Made by a program: the position numbers and the translations under genes. 64,000 nucleotides of DNA from an uncultured Prevotellaceae bacterium (GTDB lineage: Bacteria > Bacteroidota > Bacteroidia > Bacteroidales > Bacteroidaceae), in assembly GCA_902800435.1 (NCBI GenBank), contig CADCEQ010000003.1, positions 1 through 64,000 on the forward strand, read 5' to 3'. Each line of letters starts with the position of its first letter. Position 1 is the first letter of the stretch. Positions 48,076-56,397 of the stretch are shown here, piece by piece. The notes beneath the pieces were generated by a model. It made no database searches. It had not been told where the DNA came from and worked only from the letters and a program-made list of their open reading frames with translations.

Positions 48076-48752
48076 TTTTCTTGGGCTAAATGGATACCAT
48101 CAGGCTCGATGGTGATGAGGCGCCGGCGGTAGAGGTCGCCGACGGCCTGCTTGTAGGCTTTCTTGGAGACACCGAAACGGGCAGAGATGGCTTCGGCAGG
48201 GGAGTGGTCGCCGAGCGGGCAGAAGCCGTCGTTCTCGTAGAGATGGCGCAGCAGTACCTCGGCGAAGTCGAGGGCGCGCTGGCGGCCGGTGGTCTTCTGG
48301 TAGCGCTCTACCTTGGCGGTAGCCATCAGGCGATGGGTCTTCTCATCCTCCATGACGTAGACATAGTAGGTGTTGCCGCGCTCCATGCGCTGTTTCTGCT
48401 CACGGAAGGGGCAGAAGAGGTCCTTCTGCAGGCCCCAGCGGAGGAAGGCACCGTACTCGTTGGTCCAGGCGCACTCCATGTAGGCGAACTCGCCGACGGT
48501 GGCCAAGGGGCGCTCGGTGGTGGCGACGATGCGCTCGTCGTGGTCGAGATAGAGGAAGACTTCGAGCGTGTCGCCGATGTGCATGTCGGGGGTGACGTAG
48601 CGCTGGGGGAGGAGGATTTCGTCGTAGATTCCTGCCTGGGGGGCAGCGGCACCGCCGCTGCACAGCGAACCCTCGGGGGTGGGGGCGAGGTAGAGGCCGA
48701 AGTCTACGCGCTTGACGATGCGGAGGGTGTTGTATTTGCCGAGGGTGATCAT
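48072..48752 (-). CDS. CvfB-like S1 RNA-binding protein, shortened
   Basis: This 226-aa protein has two S1-type segments (residues 1-75 and 83-150) and a C-terminal winged helix ([40 protein letters not shown]). Typical CvfB proteins of about 280 residues have a further S1 unit before the winged helix; that unit is missing here. CvfB binds RNA and affects gene expression in firmicutes. It overlaps lolD by 4 bp and the DUF1573 gene by 4 bp, so the three genes are translationally coupled. Confidence 0.8.
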   Translation of the reverse strand: MITLGKYNTLRIVKRVDFGLYLAPTPEGSLCSGGAAAPQAGIYDEILLPQRYVTPDMHIGDTLEVFLYLDHDERIVATTERPLATVGEFAYMECAWTNEYGAFLRWGLQKDLFCPFREQKQRMERGNTYYVYVMEDEKTHRLMATAKVERYQKTTGRQRALDFAEVLLRHLYENDGFCPLGDHSPAEAISARFGVSKKAYKQAVGDLYRRRLITIEPDGIHLAQEK

Positions 48753-49465
48753 GGGGCGGTGGGGGCTTCTGCGGGTTCTTCGGTAGGTTCTTCGGTGGGG
48801 GCTTCGGAGAGTGGCTGCTCGATGATGCCGTCGCGGAGGTGGATGGTACGGTCGGTGAGGGTGGCGAGCTGCTCGTCGTGGGTAACGATGACGAAGGTCT
48901 GGCCGAAACGGTCGCGGAGGTCGAAGAAGAGCTGGTGGAGCTCCTGCTTGTTATGCGTGTCGAGAGAGCCGGATGGCTCGTCGGCAAGGATGACGGCTGG
49001 GTTGTTGATGAGGGCGCGGGCCACGGCGATGCGTTGTTTCTCGCCGCCTGAGAGCTCGTTGGGCTTGTGGGTTGCACGGTCTGTGAGCTGCATGAACTGC
49101 AGCAGTTCCATGGCGCGCTCGCGGGCCTGCTTCTGTGAGGTGCCGGCGATGTAGGCAGGAATCATTATATTCTCTAAGGCGGTGAACTCGGGCAGCAGCT
49201 GGTGGAACTGGAAGACGAAGCCGAGGTGGCGGTTGCGGAAGTCGGCGAGGGCTTGCTGCGAGAGGGTGGTGGTGTCGATACTATCGACACATACGGAACC
49301 GGCATCGGGGCGGTCGAGGGTGCCGATGATCTGGAGCAGGGTGGTCTTGCCGGCGCCGGAAGGTCCGACGATGCTGACAATCTCGCCACGGTCGATGTGC
49401 AGGTCGATGCCCTTGAGCACCTGGAGCGAGCCGAAGCTCTTGGTAATGTTGCGGGTTGTGATCAT
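48749..49465 (-). CDS. lolD: LolD-like ABC transporter ATP-binding protein
   Basis: This 238-aa ATPase has Walker [11 protein letters not shown]-loop [18 protein letters not shown], signature [15 protein letters not shown] and Walker [13 protein letters not shown]. The wording fits LolD/MacB-type ATPases; LolD powers lipoprotein release with LolCE, whose genes are not here. The start ATG 49465 is chosen because the upstream frame includes the promoter. The last 20 residues are Pro/Glu-rich ([11 protein letters not shown]) and not needed for the fold. Confidence 0.88.
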   Translation of the reverse strand: MITTRNITKSFGSLQVLKGIDLHIDRGEIVSIVGPSGAGKTTLLQIIGTLDRPDAGSVCVDSIDTTTLSQQALADFRNRHLGFVFQFHQLLPEFTALENIMIPAYIAGTSQKQARERAMELLQFMQLTDRATHKPNELSGGEKQRIAVARALINNPAVILADEPSGSLDTHNKQELHQLFFDLRDRFGQTFVIVTHDEQLATLTDRTIHLRDGIIEQPLSEAPTEEPTEEPAEAPTAP

Positions 49466-49483
49466 TGCTTGTGAATTTGGCTG

Positions 49484-49543
49484 CAAAGGTAATAAAAAAA
49501 TAGGAAATGAGAAATGGGAAATGAGTTTTTTTGCGTAACTTTG
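49484..49543. promoter_or_regulatory. Divergent promoters lolD (-) and antiporter (+)
   Basis: Minus-strand TACCTTTG at 49484-49491 and plus-strand TAACTTTG at 49536-49543. Three 7-bp units GAAATGR (49504-49524) lie between them, as in the lptB/mlaE intergenic region. Confidence 0.75.
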
Positions 49544-49551
49544 CACCCGAA

Positions 49552-51726
49552 ATGAAGATACTGACTTCGTACTTCCCCATTACCGACCCCACGCTGATAT
49601 TCTTCGTGGTGCTGCTCGTTATCCTGTTTGCCCCTATCATCATGGGCAAGCTGAGGATTCCGCACATCATCGGCATGGTGCTGGCGGGCGTCATCATGGG
49701 GCAGTACGGCCTGAACATCCTGGAGCGCGACAACTCGTTCGAGCTGTTCGGGCGCGTCGGTCTCTACTACATCATGTTCCTGGCCGGCTTGGAGATGGAC
49801 AGGGAGGGCGTGAAGAAGAACAAGCAGCGGTTCCTCGTCTTCGGCCTGCTCACATGTCTGGTGCCCCTGGGGTTGACGTACCTGATGGCCATCACGATGC
49901 TGCACTACACGCCGGCGGCATCGTTCCTGCTGGGCTGTATCATGGCCTCGAACACGCTCATTGCCTATCCCATCATCAGCCGCTACGGCCTGCAGCGGCA
50001 CCATTCGGTGGCGCTCTCTGTGGGGTCGTCGATAATCAGCCTGTTCTTGGCGCTGGTGATGATTGCCGGACTGGCGGGGAGCTACGGTAGCGGCACCGCT
50101 GCACAGCCGACAGCGGGGGGAGCTTGGCTGTTCTGGCTGCTGTTCGTGGTGAAGCTGGGGGCCTATATCGGGCTTATGGTGTGGCTCATCCCGCATCTGA
50201 CGCGCTATTTCCTGCGCCGCTACAGTGATGCCGTGATGCAGTTCATCTTTGTCTTGGCCGTTATGTTCCTCAATGCTGCACTGACTGACTACATCGGTCT
50301 GGAAGGCATCTTCGGCGCTTTCTTCTCGGGACTCATCCTGAACAGGTACATCCCCCACGTGTCGCCGCTGATGAACCGTCTGGAGTTTACGGGGAATGCC
50401 CTGTTTATACCTTATTTCCTAATCGGTGTGGGCATGCTCATCAACGTACGCATGCTGCTGCAAGGCCCCTACGTGCTGTGGGTGATGCTGATGATTGCCT
50501 TCTTCGGCACCTTCGGCAAGGCAGTGGCAGCCTATCTGTCGAGCCTGCTGTTTCGGCTGCCGAAGCGCGACGGAAACATGATGTTCGGCCTGACGTCGGC
50601 TCACGCTGCCGGTGCCATCGCCATCGTCATGGTGGGCATGCGCTTGGAGGTGGGGCCGGGCGAGTACCTGACGAACGACAACATGCTGAACGGCGTGGTG
50701 CTGATGATTCTGGTCACCTGCATCATCTCGACGCTGATGACTGAGCACGCCTCGCAGCAGATTATCCTTTCGCAGTCAGTTGAGTCCCACAATACCCATC
50801 CTGCCCACAATGCCCATTCTGCCCACCACGAGAACATCCTCATCTGCGTAAAATATCCCGAGATAGCGCCGCAGCTGCTCAACCTCGCTCTGCTCGTGCG
50901 CAGCCAGCACCACCCGCAGGGACTGGTCGCCCTGAACGTGGTCTATGACGACCAGCACGCCACCACCAACCGTGAGGAGGGCTTGCGGCTGTTCGAACAG
51001 CTGCAACGGCAGGCCAGCGCCTCGGAGGTGCAGCTGCAGACGCAGGTGCGACTGGCCACCAACATTGCCAACGGCATTAAGCACGCCTTCCGCGAGACGG
51101 GCTGCTCGGAGGTTATCATGGGCATGCACGTACACACCTCGCAGAACGCGAAGTTCTGGGGCGACTTCATCCAGAGCCTTTACAATGGCCTGAACCGCCA
51201 GATTATGCTCTCGCGTTTTGTTCAGCCGCTGAACACACTGCGCCGCATCCGTGTGGCGGTGCCCAGCCGGGCTGAGTTTGAGCCGGGCTTCCACCGCTGG
51301 TTAGAGCGTCTGAGCCAATTGGCCGAACAACTGGACTGCCGCATACAGTTCCACGGGCGCGACGAGTCGCTGACGCTGATTGCCAAGTATATCAACGACA
51401 GCCACCCCTCCGTGCGGGCTGAGTTCACGCCTATGGGGCACTGGAACGAGCTGCCGCAGCTGGCCGCCCATATTGCCGACGACCACCTTTTCGTCGTCGT
51501 CACCGCCCGTCGCGGCACCATTTCTTATAAGAACGCTCTCGACCGCCTGCCCGACGAACTGCAGCAGTACTTCTCGGGCAAGAACCTGATGATTATCTTC
51601 CCCGACCAGTACGGCGACCAGAAGGAGGACAGCATGAGCTTCACCGAGGCCCAGCACCATGAGGAAAAGTCCATCTACGACACCGTACTGCGGTGGCTGC
51701 ACCACCCGAGGGAAAGGCGTAAGTAA
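49552..51726 (+). CDS. CPA2-family cation/proton antiporter with USP-like tail
   Basis: This 724-aa protein has about 12 hydrophobic segments in residues 10-400 with [21 protein letters not shown] and GLEMD, typical of the NhaP/KefB-like CPA2 fold. Residues 420-720 are soluble, with a universal-stress-like stretch ([21 protein letters not shown]). It likely exchanges Na+ or K+ for H+. ATG 49552 gives the better start since the earlier frame start lies in the promoter. The ion is not known. Confidence 0.88.
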   Translation: MKILTSYFPITDPTLIFFVVLLVILFAPIIMGKLRIPHIIGMVLAGVIMGQYGLNILERDNSFELFGRVGLYYIMFLAGLEMDREGVKKNKQRFLVFGLLTCLVPLGLTYLMAITMLHYTPAASFLLGCIMASNTLIAYPIISRYGLQRHHSVALSVGSSIISLFLALVMIAGLAGSYGSGTAAQPTAGGAWLFWLLFVVKLGAYIGLMVWLIPHLTRYFLRRYSDAVMQFIFVLAVMFLNAALTDYIGLEGIFGAFFSGLILNRYIPHVSPLMNRLEFTGNALFIPYFLIGVGMLINVRMLLQGPYVLWVMLMIAFFGTFGKAVAAYLSSLLFRLPKRDGNMMFGLTSAHAAGAIAIVMVGMRLEVGPGEYLTNDNMLNGVVLMILVTCIISTLMTEHASQQIILSQSVESHNTHPAHNAHSAHHENILICVKYPEIAPQLLNLALLVRSQHHPQGLVALNVVYDDQHATTNREEGLRLFEQLQRQASASEVQLQTQVRLATNIANGIKHAFRETGCSEVIMGMHVHTSQNAKFWGDFIQSLYNGLNRQIMLSRFVQPLNTLRRIRVAVPSRAEFEPGFHRWLERLSQLAEQLDCRIQFHGRDESLTLIAKYINDSHPSVRAEFTPMGHWNELPQLAAHIADDHLFVVVTARRGTISYKNALDRLPDELQQYFSGKNLMIIFPDQYGDQKEDSMSFTEAQHHEEKSIYDTVLRWLHHPRERRK

Positions 51727-51766
51727 TTTTTTTGGCACGGATTATACAGATTACACGGATTTTTTG

Positions 51767-51774
51767 TAATTTTG
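51767..51774 (+). promoter_or_regulatory. Promoter of asd (TAATTTTG)
   Basis: TAATTTTG 33 bp before the start. It follows a short GGATTATACAGATTACACGG imperfect repeat (51739-51758). No TTTG at the right distance. Confidence 0.6.
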
Positions 51775-51807
51775 CAGCCGAAAAGTGATTTTTATAGGAA
51801 AAGCAAA

Positions 51808-52821
51808 ATGAAAGTAGCAATTGTTGGCGCTTCGGGCGCCGTGGGCCAGGAGTTCCTGCGCCTGCTTGACGAGAGAAATTTCCCGATGGATGAACTGGTG
51901 CTGTTCGGCTCCGAACGTTCCGCCGGCCGGAAGTACACCTTCCGTGGCCAGGAACTGACGGTGAAGCTGCTCCAGAAGAATGACGACTTCAAGGACATCG
52001 ACATCGCCTTCACGTCGGCCGGTGCCGGCACGTCGAAGGAGTTTGCCGAGACAATAACGAAATACGGCTGCGTGATGATCGACAACTCGTCGGCTTTCCG
52101 CATGGACGAGGATGTGCCCCTGGTGGTGCCCGAGTGCAACGCCGAGGACGCCCTGAACCGTCCGCGCGGCATCATCGCTAACCCCAACTGCACAACCATC
52201 ATGATGGTCGTCGTGCTGCAGCCCTTAGAGCAGCTGAGTCATATCAAGCGCATCCACGTGGCCTCCTACCAGAGTGCTTCGGGTGCAGGTGCCGCCGCTA
52301 TGCAGGAGCTGCAGCAGCAGTACAAGGAGATTGTGGAGACGGGCGAGGTGAAGACCATTAAGAAGTTCCCCCACCAGCTGGCCTACAATGTCATCCCGCA
52401 GATTGACGTGTTCCAGCCCAACGGCTACACGAAGGAGGAGATGAAGATGTATAACGAGACACGGAAGATCATGCATACCGACGCGAAGTGTTCGGCCATG
52501 TGCGTCCGCGTCAGTTCGCTGCGCTCGCACTCGGAGAGCGTATGGATTGAGACCGAGCGCCCGCTCACAGTCGAGGAGGCCCAGCAGGCCATTGCCCAGG
52601 CTCCCGGCTGCACGCTGGTCGACGACCCGTCGACGCTGACCTATCCGATGCCGCTCGACACCGCGGGCAAGGATGATGTCTTCGTTGGCCGTGTACGAAA
52701 GGACCTGACTGACGACTGCGGTCTGACCTTCTGGCTCTCGGGCGACCAAATCCGCAAGGGTGCCGCCCTGAATGCCGTGCAAATAGGCGAATACCTGATA
52801 AAAGTAGGAAACGTCAAATAA
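51808..52821 (+). CDS. asd: Aspartate-semialdehyde dehydrogenase
   Basis: This 337-aa enzyme has the NADP-binding start [20 protein letters not shown] and the catalytic Cys in [10 protein letters not shown], with [13 protein letters not shown] after it. It reduces aspartyl phosphate to the semialdehyde for lysine, methionine and threonine synthesis. ATG 51808 is chosen because the earlier TTG lies in the promoter box. The lipoprotein gene follows after 13 bp. Confidence 0.96.
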   Translation: MKVAIVGASGAVGQEFLRLLDERNFPMDELVLFGSERSAGRKYTFRGQELTVKLLQKNDDFKDIDIAFTSAGAGTSKEFAETITKYGCVMIDNSSAFRMDEDVPLVVPECNAEDALNRPRGIIANPNCTTIMMVVVLQPLEQLSHIKRIHVASYQSASGAGAAAMQELQQQYKEIVETGEVKTIKKFPHQLAYNVIPQIDVFQPNGYTKEEMKMYNETRKIMHTDAKCSAMCVRVSSLRSHSESVWIETERPLTVEEAQQAIAQAPGCTLVDDPSTLTYPMPLDTAGKDDVFVGRVRKDLTDDCGLTFWLSGDQIRKGAALNAVQIGEYLIKVGNVK

Positions 52822-52834
52822 ATAAAAGAAGCTT

Positions 52835-53308
52835 ATGAAGAAAATCCTGTTGGCCGTAGTGGCCGTCATTGCAATGTGCGCTTGCTCGGGCGAGCGTGAG
52901 TATCTGAACTATCGCGGCATGTCGATGGGCATGTCGGCCAAGAGCATGGTCGACTCGCTGGAGTTGCAGGGGCTCGCCCTCGACACAGCGCACTCTACGG
53001 AGACCAGCTTCGTGCTGGCCGATACCATTGCCCGTAACTTTGTCGTGACCGTCTACCACCAGAACGACACCATCTCGGACATTCTGGAACAGTATACGGC
53101 CACGTATAATGACTCGACCTCGAACCTCTGGCAGGCCAAGCACGACGAGTTTGAGAAGGAGTTTGGTTGGCCCAACATGGGCAAGCACGGCGACCTGCAC
53201 AAGGAGGCCACCTTTGAGAGCAAGAAGGGCACCGTCCTGCTGACACTGCTCAACACGTACTCGCCCACCGTCTCGGTGCGCTACTCAACGTCGACGACGA
53301 AAGACTAA
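52835..53308 (+). CDS. Small lipoprotein of unknown function
   Basis: This 157-aa protein has a short lipoprotein signal (MKKILLAVVAVIAMCAC, Cys17 likely) and a folded rest (NYRGMSMGMSAKSMVDSL..., STVSVRY-type strands). It is in the asd transcript. A palindromic terminator follows its stop. I do not recognise the family. Confidence 0.7.
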   Translation: MKKILLAVVAVIAMCACSGEREYLNYRGMSMGMSAKSMVDSLELQGLALDTAHSTETSFVLADTIARNFVVTVYHQNDTISDILEQYTATYNDSTSNLWQAKHDEFEKEFGWPNMGKHGDLHKEATFESKKGTVLLTLLNTYSPTVSVRYSTSTTKD

Positions 53309-53310
53309 TA

Positions 53311-53353
53311 CACAAAAAAGAAGCAAGCCCGAAAAGCTTGCTTCTTTTTTGTG
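53311..53353. terminator. Bidirectional terminator at the left chromosomal flank
   Basis: GAAGCAAGC (53320-53328) and GCTTGCTTC (53336-53344) with an A tract before and a T tract after; the whole 43 bp is nearly palindromic. It ends the asd operon on the plus strand. On the minus strand it would follow the tRNA-Val 3' end in the uninterrupted chromosome. Confidence 0.92.
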
Positions 53354-53369
53354 TCGACACTTGGACTCG
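53349..53369. repeat. Left attachment site (att)
   Basis: 21-bp direct repeat with core GTGTCGACACTTGGACTCG, identical to 62765-62785. At the right it is the tRNA-Val 3' end, from the discriminator base into the T arm; at the left it is an isolated copy, and the sequences diverge right after it. Confidence 0.92.
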
Positions 53370-53477
53370 GTGCGTGTTATTTAATCTTAAAAAATTTCTT
53401 TTAATCTCTAAATGCCTAAAAATAAGGAGTTTTTGAGTGTTTGAGATTTAGAGCGATTTGTTAAGGTTTTGAAAAAG

Positions 53478-53519
53478 TCCCCCAAAAGTCCCCCAAAAAT
53501 CCCCCAAAAATCCCCCAAG
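53478..53519. repeat. Left-end 11-bp repeats (candidate integrase arm sites)
   Basis: Four units of TCCCCCAAAA(A) starting at 53478, 53489, 53500 and 53511, an exact 11-bp period. Two units in the same orientation occur at the other end (62687, 62698). A fifth partial unit lies near 53820. Confidence 0.85.
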
Positions 53520-53569
53520 AAAAACCGCCCCATCCTCACGGACAGCAGCGGTCAGCAAAATTCATGGTG

Positions 53570-53577
53570 CAAAGGTA
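53570..53577 (-). promoter_or_regulatory. Outward promoter at the left end (TACCTTTG)
   Basis: Minus-strand TACCTTTG, reading out of the element towards its left att site. A 9-codon frame starts directly after it (53565 to 53536, stop included) with sequence MNFADRCCP. In the excised circle this promoter would point across the joined att site to int. No good -33 box is seen. Confidence 0.55.
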
Positions 53578-53669
53578 CAAATTATTTTCGGAATTGTCGC
53601 GTTTTTCACTCAAAAAAAGGAAAAGGCAGTTGACAAGTCGCCCTTTCACCCGCGCGCGCGTTAGTCATT

Positions 53670-53697
53670 AAAAGGGTGTTGATTCAGTCAACACCCC
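53670..53697 (-). terminator. Terminator of the small-gene cluster
   Basis: On the minus strand GGGTGTTGA/TCAACACCC (53674-53696, loop of 5) is followed by TTTTAA. It lies about 190 bp downstream of the last small gene. Confidence 0.75.
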
Positions 53698-53749
53698 TGG
53701 GCGTGAAAAGCGAAAGATAATCTGCAAATCCAAATTTGGTTCGGCTATC

Positions 53750-53797
53750 ACGTGAGGGAATTTTTTCCCTCACGTACATCAGGGGAATTATTCCCTT
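53750..53797. repeat. Two inverted repeats in the left end
   Basis: ACGTGAGGGAA (53750-53760) and TTCCCTCACGT (53765-53775) form a perfect 11-bp inverted repeat with a four-base gap. A second, smaller one, GGGGAATTATTCCC (53782-53795), follows; both share GGGAA/TTCCC arms. ATCCTCACGGAC occurs twice nearby, at 53532-53543 and 53841-53852. Confidence 0.8.
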
Positions 53798-53883
53798 ATG
53801 TTGAAAATCAGTTAGGTCTCCCCCAAAAAGAAAGTGAGCTATCCTCACGGACGGCTCACCCCCAATGTAAATATGAAGTGAAA

Positions 53884-54081
53884 CTAAAGTATTATGACCT
53901 TCCCGTCGCTGACGCTGACAAGCCCCAAGTCTTGCAGTTCGCGGCGTACGTCTCGCGCCTCTCGCGGGAATGTGCGAAGATGCCCGCAGAGGTACGTTTC
54001 AAAAACGCCCACGTCGGTCTCCTTGCGTCCATGGTGCTTTATGTACCATGTTACGCACTCTCGTAATTTCTCGTCGCTCAT
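53884..54081 (-). CDS. 65-aa element protein, winged-helix-like
   Basis: It starts MSDEKLRECVTWYIKHHG at ATG 54081, which overlaps the previous stop by 4 bp, and ends DLGLVSVSDGKVIIL. The helix-then-hairpin end (DVRRELQDLGLVSVSDGKV) looks like a small winged helix. A longer frame upstream overlaps the neighbouring gene and is not used. Family unknown. Last gene of the left cluster. Confidence 0.6.
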   Translation of the reverse strand: MSDEKLRECVTWYIKHHGRKETDVGVFETYLCGHLRTFPREARDVRRELQDLGLVSVSDGKVIIL

Positions 54082-54455
54082 TGCTCTGGCTGTTTTGGCG
54101 GTCTGCCGATTCGTTTGGGTATGACCTTTTCGGTAAAAAAGTACTTTGTCTCGTCGGCTGTGCTTCTGATGATGTAACCCTCCCTGACGGCGACACTGAA
54201 CGCCCATCGGCTCATGGCGGTTTTCCACTTGCTGGGGAAGATTGCGAAGCCTTTGGGGTAGCACTCGAAAAGCCCTATGATGGTCGGCTCGTCGTATGCC
54301 TCGGCCATACATTCAACTAAAAACCAATCTGAATCGTGCCAGAAATACAAGCTGATGATGTCCCGTAGCATTCTTTTTACGTCGGGGACGGAATAGCTCA
54401 GCTGCATCGAGATCTCGTCTGCCTTGCAGTCAATTAGTCGATTTCGCAGAATCAT
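54078..54455 (-). CDS. 125-aa element protein with AT-hook-like tail
   Basis: It starts MILRNRLIDCKADEISM at ATG 54455, preceded by AAAGGAGG, an unusually good Shine-Dalgarno for this phylum. The end KRIGRPPKQPEQ contains the GRP core of an AT hook, so it may bind AT-rich DNA. The start overlaps the upstream stop by 4 bp. No family recognised. Confidence 0.6.
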   Translation of the reverse strand: MILRNRLIDCKADEISMQLSYSVPDVKRMLRDIISLYFWHDSDWFLVECMAEAYDEPTIIGLFECYPKGFAIFPSKWKTAMSRWAFSVAVREGYIIRSTADETKYFFTEKVIPKRIGRPPKQPEQ

Positions 54456-54730
54456 CTTGCTGCCTCCTTTCGTGCTGCAAAAATGATGCCACACAGGCGC
54501 GCGACGTGCCGCTGACGTTCACGCAGCATCGCCTCCACTGCCTTGCCTTCTCGCGGGTTCTCACGCCGTGCAGCCTCGATTTGTTTGATACACTGCGTGT
54601 TGTAGCCCTCCAGCCACTGGGGCGTGATTTGGTGTGCGTGACTGACGTTCACGTCAGGGACGAGCCGCAGTTCCTGAAATCTCCAGTCCGCTTCCTGCGG
54701 GGTGATGATTCGTTTCTCTTGTTCAATCAT
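54452..54730 (-). CDS. 92-aa element protein, unknown
   Basis: The protein begins MIEQEKRIITPQEADWRFQE and is helical and charged, ending AARKEAAR. Its stop overlaps the next start by 4 bp. It follows the 125-aa protein gene after 12 bp. No known motif seen. Confidence 0.6.
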   Translation of the reverse strand: MIEQEKRIITPQEADWRFQELRLVPDVNVSHAHQITPQWLEGYNTQCIKQIEAARRENPREGKAVEAMLRERQRHVARLCGIIFAARKEAAR

Positions 54731-54742
54731 TGCTACAAATTT

Positions 54743-55120
54743 TTAGACAGTTCCTCGATAAATCTTTGATTCGATGGTTTTTGAGAACTCGACGTTGCTG
54801 GCGGCGATGTCCGCACGGGTTTTTGCCCAGGCTTCTACCATGCCGAGGCAATCTGCGGGCTCTGTTTTGCCTGCTCGTTTGCACACTGATTTCAGTTCTT
54901 CTTCCAGCCGTGCCGTCACGTCGCTCAGGGTGTCGGTGTCGCCGATGGAGATGTGACGGCTGGCTGATTCCAGCAACAGCAGATAGGAATCGTCCAGCCT
55001 GTAGCGGTCGGCAATACGCTCTGCGGCCTGCTGTTTCATGTCCTCGTACTTCTGCCCGCGCAGGGCTTTAACTTCGTTCTCTAATGCGGTTATCCGCTCA
55101 GTCAGTTCTTGTTCTAACAT
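54743..55120 (-). CDS. 125-aa element protein with coiled-coil start
   Basis: The start MLEQELTERITALENEVKAL is a leucine-zipper-like coiled coil, followed by helical segments. ATG 55120 is preferred; the longer frame starts in the promoter. First gene of the left cluster, with promoter TAACTTTG at 55160-55167. Function unknown. Confidence 0.65.
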   Translation of the reverse strand: MLEQELTERITALENEVKALRGQKYEDMKQQAAERIADRYRLDDSYLLLLESASRHISIGDTDTLSDVTARLEEELKSVCKRAGKTEPADCLGMVEAWAKTRADIAASNVEFSKTIESKIYRGTV

Positions 55121-55159
55121 TTTACACAAATTTAAGTGAATAATTATTTGAATTTGATG

Positions 55160-55190
55160 CAAAGTTAGTGCTGATAGTACAGGAGTGCAA
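55160..55190 (-). promoter_or_regulatory. Promoter of the left small-gene cluster (TTG-N20-TAACTTTG)
   Basis: Minus-strand TTG (complement of 55188-55190), 20-bp spacer, TAACTTTG (complement of 55160-55167). Confidence 0.8.
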
Positions 55191-55297
55191 GGTTTTCTTT
55201 CGGAAAATGCAGAAAAAATCGAAAAGACATTGCAAAAGGGGCTGCAGGAGGGTGGGGGTTACTGTTTTGGGAATACCCTGGGTCGGCTTGGTCGGGG

Positions 55298-55320
55298 TGG
55301 GGTCAATTCGATTGGCCCCA
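55298..55320. repeat. Hairpin with 3-base loop in non-coding region
   Basis: TGGGGTCAAT (55298-55307), loop TCG, ATTGGCCCCA (55311-55320): 10 pairs with one G-T wobble on the plus strand. No gene lies in 55191-55578. Surroundings are G-rich. Confidence 0.75.
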
Positions 55321-55446
55321 TAAACAAAGATAATTTGCGAAAAAAAATAAAAATTCAGGCGCAAGGTCAGTATGCCCCTGGCTTTTGTGCAAGGGGGGGG
55401 TGTAGGGGTGTAATTACGAAAAATCTTGAAACGCCCATTTCTTTTG

Positions 55447-55512
55447 CTTCTGAGCGTTAGTTTATTGCGGGTGGGTTCATTGTCAAGGAACATGACAAAA
55501 CGCGCTCAGAAG
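55447..55512. repeat. Nested inverted repeats, candidate recombination site
   Basis: Outer arms CTTCTGAGCG (55447-55456) and CGCTCAGAAG (55503-55512) are perfect. Inside lie TTGTCA (55480-55485) and TGACAA (55493-55498) seven bases apart. The site is 67 bp beyond the stop of the serine recombinase gene, a usual place for a resolvase target. Confidence 0.7.
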
Positions 55513-55526
55513 GGCAGGAAACAGCC

Positions 55527-55557
55527 AAAATTAAAGCCCTACCGGTTGGGCAGGGCT
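55527..55557 (-). terminator. Terminator of the serine recombinase gene
   Basis: On the minus strand AGCCCT (complement of 55552-55557) pairs with AGGGCT (complement of 55535-55540) and is followed by TTAATTTT. Confidence 0.65.
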
Positions 55558-55578
55558 GGGGGTGTTGGGTGTTGTCAG

Positions 55579-56259
55579 CTATTTGGAGTATCGTTCTATC
55601 AGTCTCTTAACCGACATCTTCTGCCATTCCCTGTTGTTCGGTGTGCGGAATCCTGCGCTATTGAGAATGCTTGCAAGTTGTTGGAGAGAGCCTTGGCGGT
55701 TCTCGATTACTGCCCATGCCTTCACGTTAGCATCGTTGTTGTCGGCTGCTTCCCTGCGTGCCTTTGCCATGCGCTCCCGATTCTCTGCCAGCTGCTTCTC
55801 GGCTTTCTTTGTCAGGTTGCCGTTCTTGTTCTTCCTGTAGAGCGGACTACCCAACTTAACACCATCCTTCTTCAACTGCTCTAACTTTGCCTTGGTGCGC
55901 TGGGAAATCATCTGGCGTTCCTTCGCGGCGAGTCCTGCGAAGATGGATAGAGTCAAAATGTCGGTGGTGTCCTGCTGTACGCACTCGAAAGGAATCTCCT
56001 TGTAAAGAGCGAATGTGTCTGCAGTGTCGCGGCTGATACGGTCAAGTTTCAGGACAAGCAGGGTAAGCCCTTCGCGCTTGCACTTGTCGATTGCCTCCCT
56101 GAGCAAGGGGCGGTTATCCATCGACTTTCCGCTGGCGTGTTCGTCTACGCCTCCGACATATTGTCCGTGCGCGTTTGCGTAACTGATAACTTCGGCGTGC
56201 TGCTGCTCGGTCGTCTGGCCGTCAGTTGAGACTCTGTAATAAGCGAAATACTTTTTCAT
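55579..56259 (-). CDS. Serine recombinase (resolvase/invertase family)
   Basis: This 226-aa protein has catalytic Ser11 in YYRVST, with DEHASGKSMDNRPLLREA and LVLKLDRISRDTADTF as in the N-terminal catalytic domain, and a C-terminal helix-turn-helix (ASILNSAGFRTPNNREWQKMSVKRL). It may resolve dimers, invert or integrate DNA. It has its own promoter and a candidate target site next to its stop. It is unusual to have both this and a tyrosine integrase in one small element. Confidence 0.92.
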   Translation of the reverse strand: MKKYFAYYRVSTDGQTTEQQHAEVISYANAHGQYVGGVDEHASGKSMDNRPLLREAIDKCKREGLTLLVLKLDRISRDTADTFALYKEIPFECVQQDTTDILTLSIFAGLAAKERQMISQRTKAKLEQLKKDGVKLGSPLYRKNKNGNLTKKAEKQLAENRERMAKARREAADNNDANVKAWAVIENRQGSLQQLASILNSAGFRTPNNREWQKMSVKRLIERYSK

Positions 56260-56287
56260 ACCTTTTGGAGTTTTATTGTTTACGCTG

Positions 56288-56325
56288 CAAAGGTAGTAAA
56301 TAATTCCGTAACATATCTAATATGT
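56288..56325 (-). promoter_or_regulatory. Promoter and operator of the serine recombinase gene
   Basis: Minus-strand TACCTTTG (complement of 56288-56295). The palindrome ACATAT-CTA-ATATGT (56311-56325) covers the -33 position. CCGTAACATAT (56306-56316) recurs as CCGTAACGTAT (56343-56353). Confidence 0.7.
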
Positions 56326-56397
56326 CCGTATTATTTAAGTTACCGTAACGTATTTAAAGGGGTATTTAACTGATGTTAGCAAATACCCCCTTACTTC

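Noticed and set aside
53478..53519. CRISPR-like array
   Set aside because: 11-bp tandem units without spacers; better explained as integrase arm sites. No CRISPR array seen in the window.
53752..54066. 104-aa plus-strand frame in the element left end
   Set aside because: It starts in the inverted repeat and is antisense to a coupled small gene.
55122..55493. 123-aa minus-strand frame in the element
   Set aside because: Biased composition, covers the promoter of the next gene and shows no domain; kept as non-coding.
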